Assembly (NCBI GenBank): GCA_043718505.1
Contig: JAYSVN010000054.1
Span: forward strand, 1-9,068
Direction: 5' to 3'
DNA: 9,068 nt
Source: JAGOSA01 sp043718505
GTDB lineage: Bacteria; Patescibacteriota; Minisyncoccia; Phycocordibacterales; UBA9973
The notes beneath the pieces were generated by a model. The model did not search any database. It was given only the letters and a program-made list of their open reading frames with translations, and was not told the origin of the DNA. Each line of letters begins with the position of its first letter. Position 1 is the stretch's first letter. Shown here piece by piece: positions 1 to 4,450 of this stretch. A program made the position numbers and the translations under genes.

Positions 1-6
1 CAAATT

Positions 7-420
7 TTAGGTCTGGCACAAATATTTATCGATAACTTGACTGCAATCATCATAGATAGCGACTTCTTTGAGCTCCTCTTTCGAAACCCATCGAACATCA
101 GTAATTTCTTCGAGATCCATTTTTATATTGTCAGATCCATCTAGAGAACATTCATAAGCAATGAGAACCTGCCAAATGTTGGCTTTAGCTTGAAATGATC
201 TACAGGCATACACTATTTTTTCTATGCCAACAGTGAGACCCAGCTCTTCTTTTACTTCCCTTATCACGCCTTCTTCCGGAGATTCTCCTTCATTCAATCG
301 TCCGCCCGGAAATTCCCAGGTATCATCACCTCCGCCGCGACAAATTAAAATTTTTCCATCTTTTTCGATTATGGCCTTGAGTGTGATTTTGCCAATGTAG
401 TGTTTATGGGTGTCTTTCAT
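7..420 (-). CDS. Free-standing Nudix (MutT-type) hydrolase
   Basis: Nudix enzymes cleave nucleoside diphosphates linked to another group X, often damaged dNTPs or dinucleoside polyphosphates; the substrate cannot be read from this sequence. The 137-residue protein is a complete single domain of normal family length. A perfect Nudix box fits G-x5-E-x7-RE-U-x-EE-x-G-U: G40, E46, R54-E55, E58-E59 and G61. It is preceded by WEFPGG, typical of MutT-like members. The C-terminal part ends in the usual acidic stretch and a WVSKEEL segment. The ATG lies only 14 bases after the encoded CCA of tRNA-Gly, with no Shine-Dalgarno sequence and no room for a separate promoter outside the tRNA. It is therefore probably co-transcribed with the tRNA and released by tRNA 3' processing. 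Family assignment is very secure; substrate unknown. Confidence 0.95.
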   Translation of the reverse strand: MKDTHKHYIGKITLKAIIEKDGKILICRGGGDDTWEFPGGRLNEGESPEEGVIREVKEELGLTVGIEKIVYACRSFQAKANIWQVLIAYECSLDGSDNIKMDLEEITDVRWVSKEELKEVAIYDDCSQVIDKYLCQT

Positions 421-434
421 AGTACTTTACGTTT

Positions 435-508
435 TGGTGCGGGATAGGAGAATCGAACTCCTGCCAACAGTTTGGAAAACTGTAGTTCTACCACTAAACT
501 AATCCCGC
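435..508 (-). tRNA. tRNA-Gly(UCC) with encoded CCA
   Basis: On the minus strand the acceptor stem GCGGGAT pairs with ATCCCGC, followed by discriminator A and a genomically encoded CCA (bases 437-435). The D arm (GTTT/GAAC), a five-pair anticodon stem (ACAGT/ACTGT) with loop TTTCCAA, and the T arm (AGGAG/CTCCT with loop TTCGATT) all fold normally. The anticodon is UCC, reading GGA/GGG and possibly all glycine codons. The gene lies 20 bases after the FtsB/DivIC-like stop codon and 14 bases before the Nudix start codon, all on one strand. Without the CCA the gene covers 438-508. Confidence 0.97.
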
Positions 509-517
509 AATTGTATT

Positions 518-545
518 AGACTAGCACATTATTTCTCCTCCACAA
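518..545 (-). promoter_or_regulatory. Candidate promoter for tRNA-Gly and the Nudix gene
   Basis: The minus strand shows TTGTGG, a 16-base spacer ending in TGTGC, then TAGTCT, which reads as a weak -35 and an extended -10. The predicted transcription start near base 511 would fall about three bases before the mature tRNA 5' end. The layout matches the candidate promoter at 1529-1556 (TTGAGG, 16 bases ending TGTGC, TAGAAT). The -35 overlaps the end of the division gene. The match to consensus is moderate, so read-through from the upstream gene is the alternative. Confidence 0.4.
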
Positions 546-930
546 AAATCGCCTTCAAAAACTGCCAGAAACCTTTTTTTTCCTTCGGCTTTACAGCTGC
601 TGCTTCTTCCTGCGCAGCTCCAGTATTTGGCAGGACAACGACACCTTCCCCTTCCTTCACAACATTAAATTTCTCACGAATAATCTCTTCTTTGCCGCGA
701 TCGGTCGACAGTGTATGCAAATCATCAGAAATAGCATCGTGGCGCTCTACAGTCGCAGTGTAAGCTGCTCTGGCTTCAGTGAGCTTGGCATGGGCATCGC
801 TCCACTTTGTATAAACCCCAAATGTAGAATAACCCAAATAAAGAAGGATGGCGGCCAAAAAACCTATGCCGATCGGTGTGTAGAGAAGAGACTGTTTTCG
901 TTTTTTAATTTTGGCATGTCTTTTTTCCAT
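529..930 (-). CDS. FtsB/DivIC-family septum formation initiator
   Basis: Members of this family are small bitopic proteins that, with FtsL and FtsQ/DivIB, form the divisome subcomplex that activates septal peptidoglycan synthesis. The 133-residue protein has a basic cytoplasmic N terminus (residues 1-14), one membrane segment (about 16-39), a hydrophilic helical stretch likely to form a coiled coil (about 42-76), and then the family signature, with GKEEIIREKFNVVKEGEGVVVL-like spacing at about 79-100 (a GIEEIAR..F..VKPGE-type motif). An Ala/Glu/Lys-rich tail ends in an amphipathic segment (about 119-130), longer than in short FtsB proteins. The start codon at 930 has no Shine-Dalgarno sequence and would follow a leader of about 28 bases from the palindromic promoter. 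FtsB cannot be told from DivIC or FtsL here, so no symbol is given. Confidence 0.85.
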   Translation of the reverse strand: MEKRHAKIKKRKQSLLYTPIGIGFLAAILLYLGYSTFGVYTKWSDAHAKLTEARAAYTATVERHDAISDDLHTLSTDRGKEEIIREKFNVVKEGEGVVVLPNTGAAQEEAAAVKPKEKKGFWQFLKAIFVEEK

Positions 931-946
931 TTTGCAATTTACATAA

Positions 947-976
947 ATTTGCTATACTCCCGTAAGTATAGCAAAT
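947..976. promoter_or_regulatory. Palindromic divergent promoter (two inverted extended -10 elements)
   Basis: Two perfect 12-base arms (ATTTGCTATACT at 947-958 and its exact reverse complement at 965-976) flank a 6-base centre (CCCGTA). Each arm contains TGCTATACT, an extended -10 box (TGN plus TATACT, one mismatch to TATAAT). The plus-strand copy (hexamer 953-958) predicts a start near 965 and a leader of about 16 bases to the mini-gene at 981. The minus-strand copy (hexamer 965-970) predicts a start near 958 and a leader of about 28 bases to the division gene. The -35 regions are weak on both sides (best plus match TTGCAA at 932-937 with a 15-base spacer). The two start sites would be so close that polymerase could use only one direction at a time. 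The palindrome could also be a repressor operator. Confidence 0.65.
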
Positions 977-980
977 ATAT

Positions 981-1088
981 ATGTTCAGCCAAAAATCACG
1001 AAAACGCGTCGGAATTATCTGGAAAGTGATCTGTGTTTTGATCATTGCTTCGATGATTCTCTTGTATACGCAGGGATTGTTTACTTAA
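981..1088 (+). CDS. 35-residue single-span membrane mini-protein
   Basis: Codons run from ATG at 981 to TAA at 1086. The product has a short basic N terminus (MFSQKSRKR), then one strongly hydrophobic segment from about V10 to Y29, and a six-residue polar/hydrophobic end. It should sit in the membrane with the positive end inside. Support for being a real gene: the extended -10 box ends 22 bases before the ATG, the ORF fills the gap exactly between that promoter and the next terminator, and the charge-then-hydrophobic layout is not expected by chance. There is no Shine-Dalgarno sequence. I do not recognise a family. Small size and hydrophobicity resemble type I toxins or small membrane regulators, but nothing here shows toxicity or an antisense RNA. 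It is divergent from the division gene and may be co-regulated with it. Confidence 0.6.
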   Translation: MFSQKSRKRVGIIWKVICVLIIASMILLYTQGLFT

Positions 1089-1089
1089 A

Positions 1090-1117
1090 TAAAAAACCAG
1101 CAGGTACTGTGCTGGTT
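1090..1117 (-). terminator. Rho-independent terminator of the small paralogue operon
   Basis: Read on the minus strand, AACCAGCA pairs perfectly with TGCTGGTT around a 7-base loop, and the right arm runs straight into TTTTTTATTT. The stop codon of the upstream 1116-1295 gene overlaps the first arm. On the plus strand the hairpin is followed by AAATTGTT, so termination of the plus-strand mini-gene here would be weak. Confidence 0.85.
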
Positions 1118-1295
1118 AAATTGTTATACGTCTATTGAGTTGACTCATATCAATTTTCATTCTTTTTCGGCACTCCGCTTGCTGTCTTTGAGTATTCTCA
1201 ATTATTTTCCGAACTTCGGCATCAGAAAAATCAATTTTTGTTGCTTTTAATTTTTTAGGATCAATGCCCAAATCTTTGAGACTTATTTTACGCAT
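1116..1295 (-). CDS. Short unknown protein, paralogue of the upstream neighbour
   Basis: From ATG at 1295 this gives 59 residues; an in-frame GTG at 1322 would add nine. The shorter start is chosen because from there the protein aligns without gaps over about 55 residues with the neighbour encoded at 1327-1509. About 17 of 59 positions are identical, including the block IDFSD (residues 21-25), R29, E33, Q36, the basic RKR (43-45) and L53. After IDFSD the sequence looks like one amphipathic, highly charged helix (about 26-47), then a short second helix. There is no membrane segment or signal peptide. The gene is downstream in a two-gene unit and ends in the terminator at 1090-1117. Family not recognised; a small DNA- or protein-binding role is only a guess from the charge pattern. 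Confidence 0.7.
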   Translation of the reverse strand: MRKISLKDLGIDPKKLKATKIDFSDAEVRKIIENTQRQQAECRKRMKIDMSQLNRRITI

Positions 1296-1326
1296 GTCTA
1301 TTATTTTTTGTAATTGTACCACTTTT

Positions 1327-1509
1327 CTAGATATTAATTACAAACTTTTCAAGCTCAGCCCAGTTCACCTCTTTCCTTTTTCTTGAAGCTTTTATTTCCT
1401 TTTGTACTCCCTCAAAACGACGACGTATTTTTGGATCAGAGAAATCAATATCTTTTAGTTCAAAATGATCAGGGTTTTTGACAATGTCAGCGAGATTAGT
1501 TTTTGGCAT
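1327..1509 (-). CDS. Short unknown protein, first gene of a tandem paralogous pair
   Basis: From ATG at 1509 the product has 60 residues. An upstream ATG at 1530 would add seven, but it overlaps the -10 box of the only good promoter (1529-1534), whose predicted start near 1522 lies downstream of that ATG, so the transcript would lack it. Starting at 1509 also aligns the protein end to end with its paralogue at 1116-1295. Shared features are an N-terminal M-x-K-x-x-L-x-D, P13, IDFSD (21-25), R29, E33, Q36, RKR (43-45) and L53; the middle is a charged helix. The stop codon lies 31 bases before the next gene's ATG, so the two are one operon. No known domain recognised. No Shine-Dalgarno sequence. 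Confidence 0.7.
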   Translation of the reverse strand: MPKTNLADIVKNPDHFELKDIDFSDPKIRRRFEGVQKEIKASRKRKEVNWAELEKFVINI

Positions 1510-1528
1510 TGCTATTAGGTTTTTTGTC

Positions 1529-1556
1529 ATTCTAGCACAGTTTAGTCTGTCCTCAA
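1529..1556 (-). promoter_or_regulatory. Promoter of the small paralogue operon
   Basis: Minus strand: TTGAGG (1556-1551), a 16-base spacer ending in TGC, and TAGAAT (1534-1529). This is an extended -10 with one mismatch to consensus and a -35 with four of six matches. The last two bases of the -10 box are the A and T of the ATG at 1530, so the predicted start near 1522 gives a leader of about 12 bases to the ATG at 1509 and rules out translation from 1530. Confidence 0.6.
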
Positions 1557-1575
1557 TCGCGTACTCATGTACGAT
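1556..1575. repeat. Imperfect inverted repeat in a divergent intergenic region
   Basis: ATCGCGTAC and GTACGAT face each other around TCAT; the arms match over seven positions with a two-base CG insertion in the left arm. It touches the -35 box of the minus-strand promoter and lies before the plus-strand unknown gene. It could be an operator for one or both genes, but it is short and may be chance. Confidence 0.25.
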
Positions 1576-1596
1576 TCCTTCCTGCTTCGCATCATC

Positions 1597-1625
1597 TTGA
1601 CTAAGCTACACTTAAAAGGTAGGGT
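1597..1625 (+). promoter_or_regulatory. Weak candidate promoter of the 1639-2226 gene
   Basis: TTGACT (1597-1602), a 17-base spacer and TAGGGT (1620-1625). The -35 is strong, the -10 has only three of six matches. If used, transcription would start only a few bases before the ATG at 1639. A second weak -10 (TAGTCT at 1543-1548) would instead allow the upstream ATG at 1567. Confidence 0.3.
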
Positions 1626-1638
1626 AAACAAAAAAACA

Positions 1639-2226
1639 ATGGAAGATAAAACAACAGTACGCAAAAATAAGCAGCGTATCTTTACGATTCCCTGCGTTAA
1701 TAGAATTGGTATATTCTCACCACATATTGCATTTGAGCGCCGTGATACTATTCTAGGCTCAAATGTATGTACACTTATTTTTGACTTCAATAGTTCAAGC
1801 CCTGAGGCAGGCGTAAGGATAGACATGTCACCTGATTTTATAAGAGACATCATCGATGTCGCGAGTGGCACTGTTGTACTATCCAAGCCTTTGCGTTTAA
1901 AGAAAAAGGTAATAAGAACTGTGTACGATTATACAGACATTCTCAATTTGGAATTAGGACCAGAAGAACTTTTTACTCCGGACGAACTGTTAGCAATACT
2001 GGTAAATACCATGCCGAATGAATTTGACTCTGGAATACTTGACATGAGTGAGTCAGATTTTAGAACTATCAGTAATATCTTTTTTGTCAGGAGAAAGGAC
2101 AGGAGAATTATTGCAGTTGATTTGAGCTGGAACCCTCGTTTTGGAATGTACACCCTCACAACCTGTAACGCTAAAAAGAATCACAAAATTACAAACAAAA
2201 ACGTTACGTTATTTAAAAAGCAGTAA
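1639..2226 (+). CDS. Unknown soluble protein
   Basis: From ATG at 1639 the product has 195 residues; an in-frame ATG at 1567 would add 24. The shorter start is preferred because it follows the candidate promoter at 1597-1625 and begins with the charged, low-complexity MEDKTTVRKNK typical of a free N terminus, but this is not certain. No membrane span, signal peptide, Cys/His metal cluster or recognisable catalytic motif is visible. The first half alternates hydrophobic and polar residues like beta strands. The middle (FTPDELLAILVNTMPNEF) looks helical, a DMSESDF segment follows, then a strand-rich WNPRFGMYTL region and a Lys/Asn-rich tail. It is convergent with lepA, shares its terminator, and is divergent from the small paralogue operon. 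I do not recognise the family. Its length and complete frame with proper promoter and terminator placement support a real gene. Confidence 0.75.
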   Translation: MEDKTTVRKNKQRIFTIPCVNRIGIFSPHIAFERRDTILGSNVCTLIFDFNSSSPEAGVRIDMSPDFIRDIIDVASGTVVLSKPLRLKKKVIRTVYDYTDILNLELGPEELFTPDELLAILVNTMPNEFDSGILDMSESDFRTISNIFFVRRKDRRIIAVDLSWNPRFGMYTLTTCNAKKNHKITNKNVTLFKKQ

Positions 2227-2230
2227 AAAC

Positions 2231-2260
2231 AAAAGGAAGCCCTGCGCTTCCTTTTTTATT
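2231..2260. terminator. Bidirectional rho-independent terminator
   Basis: AAAAGGAAGC (2231-2240) pairs with GCTTCCTTTT (2246-2255) around CCTGC. The plus strand continues with T-rich sequence to 2260 and the minus strand continues TTTTGTTTTT. The hairpin lies 4 bases after the stop of the plus-strand unknown gene and 5 bases after the lepA stop, so it can end both convergent transcripts. Confidence 0.9.
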
Positions 2261-4126
2261 TTAATTCTCCTTCCCGCTCCGCATCATTTTGAGAAATACT
2301 TCGTGCGGAATATTTACCTTGCCAGTCCCCCTTTCTTTCATGCGAGCTTTACCCTTCTTTTGTTTTTCAAGCAACTTTTTCTTACGCGACACGTCGCCGC
2401 CGCCGACAACTTTTGATCCATGCATGAGCACGTCTTTACGGAAAGCTTTAACGGTTTTTGACGAAAGGATACGACCAAGTGCAAAACCCTGGATCTTTGT
2501 TTCAAATTGCTGACGCGGCAAAATAGCGTGCAGCTTTTCTACTGCAGTTTCCGCCTCTTCCAGTGCTTTTCGGCGTGAGACAATGCGGGTAAATGCAGCA
2601 ACTGGTTCATCTGCCACGAGCAAATCAAGTCGCACAACATCCGCTGGGCGGAAATCGCCAATGTCATATGCGATCGAAGCATAGCCCGACGTGCTCGACT
2701 TTAATTCATCAAAAAAGTTTCGCATGAGCTCACGCAGTGGCATTTGCACATGCACTTGTGAGCGACCTTCACCGAAATTCACTGTGTCGCCGATTTCAGC
2801 TTCATGCTCATAGAGTAGTTGCATAATATTGCCGAGGTATTGCACCGGAGAAATGAGTGTAATGGCAACCCAAGGTTCTTCGACTGAAATAATATCCCCG
2901 TCATTTGGAAAAAGGTGCGGAGAATAGACAATAGTATCTTTTTGTTGTCCGCCGCCGGATTTTACTTTTACTTTATAAGTAATTGATGGCGTCGTCACAA
3001 CGAGCTCGAGATTAAATTCACGTCGCAAACGCTCGCTGATGATTTCGAGGTGGAGCATGCCAAGGAAACCACAACGAAAACCACGACCAAGCGCACCTGA
3101 ACTTTCTTCTTCAAATGAAAATGCTGAGTCGGACAGTCTCAGACGGCCAAGTGCAAGTTTGAGCTGGTTGAAATCATCTTGTGATTCAGGATAAATAGAA
3201 GCCCAGACTACAGGCTTTGGCTGCATGTAGCCGGGATAAGCAGGTAGCGGAGATTTTGAAAGCGTCACAGTATCACCGACCGATGCAATACCTGGTTGTT
3301 TAATGCCTGTAATAATGTAGCCAATTTCGCCTGCAGAAACTTTTTCGGACGCAACTTTATCAGGGTGAAAGTAGCCGACTTCCAGCGCTTGGAATTTTTC
3401 TTTTGAAATAGCGAACATGAGCTGGTCGTGACGCTTTACCGAGCCGTCAAGAATACGCACAAAAACGATCACACCAGCATGGTTTGAATATTGAAAATCA
3501 AAAACCAGCGCACGGAGGTCATTATCACCAGAGTGTTCAACTTTTGGTGATGGAATGCGCTTCACAATTTCAGCCAAGAGCTCCGGTACACCTTCACCAG
3601 TTTTTCCCGAAACTAACATAACAGAATCCGGATCGCAGTCGAGCAAAGTCGCAACTTCAAGTCTGACTTCTTCGGGACGTGCAAGAGGCGAATCAACTTT
3701 TGATAAAACGGGAATAATAACGAGGCCGGCGTCACGTGCCATTTGCAAAACCGAAAGCGTTTGTGCTTGCACACCTTGTGTTGAATCAACTAGCAAAATC
3801 GAACCTTCGACAGCACGAATAGCCCGTGAGACTTCGTAGGAGAAATCAATGTGGCCGGGGGTATCAATGAGGTTTAGTTTATATTTCACGCCCTTCTCGT
3901 CGCCCCTTACGCCCCCAATTCCGTCTGACAAATAATCCATCGAAACAGGCGGCATCTTAATCGTGATACCACGTTCCTTTTCGAGCTCCATACTATCAAG
4001 CACCTGATCGCGCATTTTGCGAGCTTCGATAGTTTTAGTGACTTCGAGCATGCGGTCTGCGAGCGTCGATTTACCGTGGTCGATATGGGCAATAATGGAG
4101 AAGTTTCGAATGTGTTTGAGGTCCAT
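2261..4126 (-). CDS. lepA: Elongation factor 4 (LepA), ribosomal back-translocase GTPase
   Basis: EF4/LepA is a ribosome-associated GTPase that acts on stalled or mis-translocated ribosomes and in ribosome biogenesis. From ATG at 4126 the protein has 621 residues (E. coli about 599). Motifs in order: G1 AHIDHGKST (13-21), G2 RGITIKM, G3 DTPGH, G4 SKVD, G5 SGKTGEG; then EF-Tu-like domain 2, the FRCGFLGMLHLEII stretch typical of LepA, an EF-G-like domain V, and the unique LepA C-terminal domain with GGDVSRKKKLLEKQKKGK. Odd points: G4 has Ser where Asn is usual (NKID), and the loop between G2 and G3 is some nine residues longer than in E. coli. In-frame ATGs at 4153 and 4144 exist, but family alignment starts at MDLKHIRNF and the candidate promoter lies between 4126 and those codons. 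No Shine-Dalgarno sequence. Shares a terminator with the convergent gene. Confidence 0.98.
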   Translation of the reverse strand: MDLKHIRNFSIIAHIDHGKSTLADRMLEVTKTIEARKMRDQVLDSMELEKERGITIKMPPVSMDYLSDGIGGVRGDEKGVKYKLNLIDTPGHIDFSYEVSRAIRAVEGSILLVDSTQGVQAQTLSVLQMARDAGLVIIPVLSKVDSPLARPEEVRLEVATLLDCDPDSVMLVSGKTGEGVPELLAEIVKRIPSPKVEHSGDNDLRALVFDFQYSNHAGVIVFVRILDGSVKRHDQLMFAISKEKFQALEVGYFHPDKVASEKVSAGEIGYIITGIKQPGIASVGDTVTLSKSPLPAYPGYMQPKPVVWASIYPESQDDFNQLKLALGRLRLSDSAFSFEEESSGALGRGFRCGFLGMLHLEIISERLRREFNLELVVTTPSITYKVKVKSGGGQQKDTIVYSPHLFPNDGDIISVEEPWVAITLISPVQYLGNIMQLLYEHEAEIGDTVNFGEGRSQVHVQMPLRELMRNFFDELKSSTSGYASIAYDIGDFRPADVVRLDLLVADEPVAAFTRIVSRRKALEEAETAVEKLHAILPRQQFETKIQGFALGRILSSKTVKAFRKDVLMHGSKVVGGGDVSRKKKLLEKQKKGKARMKERGTGKVNIPHEVFLKMMRSGKEN

Positions 4127-4134
4127 GTGACGAC

Positions 4135-4162
4135 ATAGTACCATAAAACCCATGAAAATAAA
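4135..4162 (-). promoter_or_regulatory. Candidate lepA promoter giving a leaderless mRNA
   Basis: Minus strand: TTTATT (weak -35), 16 bases, then TGG-TACTAT, an extended -10 with four of six hexamer matches (4140-4135). Only eight bases separate it from the ATG at 4126, so transcription would start at or just before the start codon. If correct, the upstream in-frame ATGs cannot be used. The -35 is poor. Confidence 0.35.
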
Positions 4163-4177
4163 GGCCTTGTGGCACTA

Positions 4178-4206
4178 TTGACTTTTTTATAAATTTGATA
4201 TATAAT
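4178..4206 (+). promoter_or_regulatory. Near-consensus sigma-70 promoter
   Basis: TTGACT (4178-4183), exactly 17 AT-rich bases, then a perfect TATAAT (4201-4206). This is the best promoter match in the window. The predicted start near 4213 gives an 18-base leader to the mini-gene at 4231. Confidence 0.9.
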
Positions 4207-4230
4207 AGAAGAAAATTAAAAACACAGCTC

Positions 4231-4365
4231 ATGAAAAAACGTATCCTAATTATCGATTTTATTGTGTTTCTTTCTATTTTTGCAATCGCCAAAGTGCACC
4301 TAAATCAGGAAGCCAAAGAAATCGGCAAACAAAATCCTGCCTCCGGTATTGAAATAAAGAAATAG
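4231..4365 (+). CDS. 44-residue membrane-anchored or secreted mini-protein
   Basis: ATG at 4231 to TAG at 4363. The product starts MKKR, has a hydrophobic segment from about I5 to A20, then a polar, Lys/Glu-rich tail of about 24 residues (KVHLNQEAKEIGKQ and on). With no clear signal peptidase site, an N-in single-span anchor with a short outer tail is most likely. It is framed on one side by the strongest promoter in the window and on the other by a clear terminator, which makes it a self-contained, probably well-expressed unit. It is divergent from lepA and convergent with murJ. No Shine-Dalgarno sequence is present in the short leader. Family not recognised. An alternative is that the main product is a small RNA of about 200 bases, with the ORF secondary. 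Confidence 0.65.
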   Translation: MKKRILIIDFIVFLSIFAIAKVHLNQEAKEIGKQNPASGIEIKK

Positions 4366-4388
4366 TGCAATAGTGTTTTCATTGGTGT

Positions 4389-4422
4389 ACCTGCCCTATC
4401 GCAAGATGGGCAGGTTTTTTTT
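4389..4422 (+). terminator. Rho-independent terminator with GNRA-type loop
   Basis: ACCTGCCC pairs with GGGCAGGT, extended past a single unpaired T by ATC/GAT, and closed by the tetraloop GCAA. Eight Ts follow (4415-4422). It ends the mini-gene transcript. On the minus strand the hairpin is not followed by Ts, so it gives little support for termination of murJ. Confidence 0.92.
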
Positions 4423-4450
4423 ATTGTATTTTTTTATGATAACTAAGAAA

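Noticed and set aside
509..528. TACAAT as the -10 of the tRNA promoter
   Set aside because: This five-of-six match lies one base before the mature tRNA, so transcription would start inside the tRNA; TAGTCT further upstream has workable spacing.
715..1029. Plus-strand 104-residue open frame across the division gene and its promoter
   Set aside because: It overlaps the well-supported FtsB/DivIC-like gene antisense, runs through the palindromic promoter and has no family-like features; it is a shadow.
981..1088. Type I toxin-antitoxin system
   Set aside because: The mini-protein has toxin-like size and hydrophobicity, but no antisense RNA promoter within or next to the gene is evident apart from the division-gene promoter, which points away.
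1542..1886. Minus-strand 114-residue frame opposite the unknown plus-strand gene
   Set aside because: It is antisense to 1639-2226, which has better start, promoter and terminator placement; the reverse frame has no motif and covers the promoter of the paralogue operon.
4071..4292. Minus-strand 73-residue frame over the lepA start and the plus-strand mini-gene
   Set aside because: It crosses a near-consensus plus promoter and the lepA N terminus in another frame, and its composition looks like reverse-complement noise.
4173..4375. Inverted 8-base repeat CACTATTG / CAATAGTG flanking the plus-strand mini-gene cassette
   Set aside because: It could suggest a mobile unit, but the arms are only 8 bases, no target-site duplication is seen, and the left copy overlaps the promoter; chance is the better explanation.
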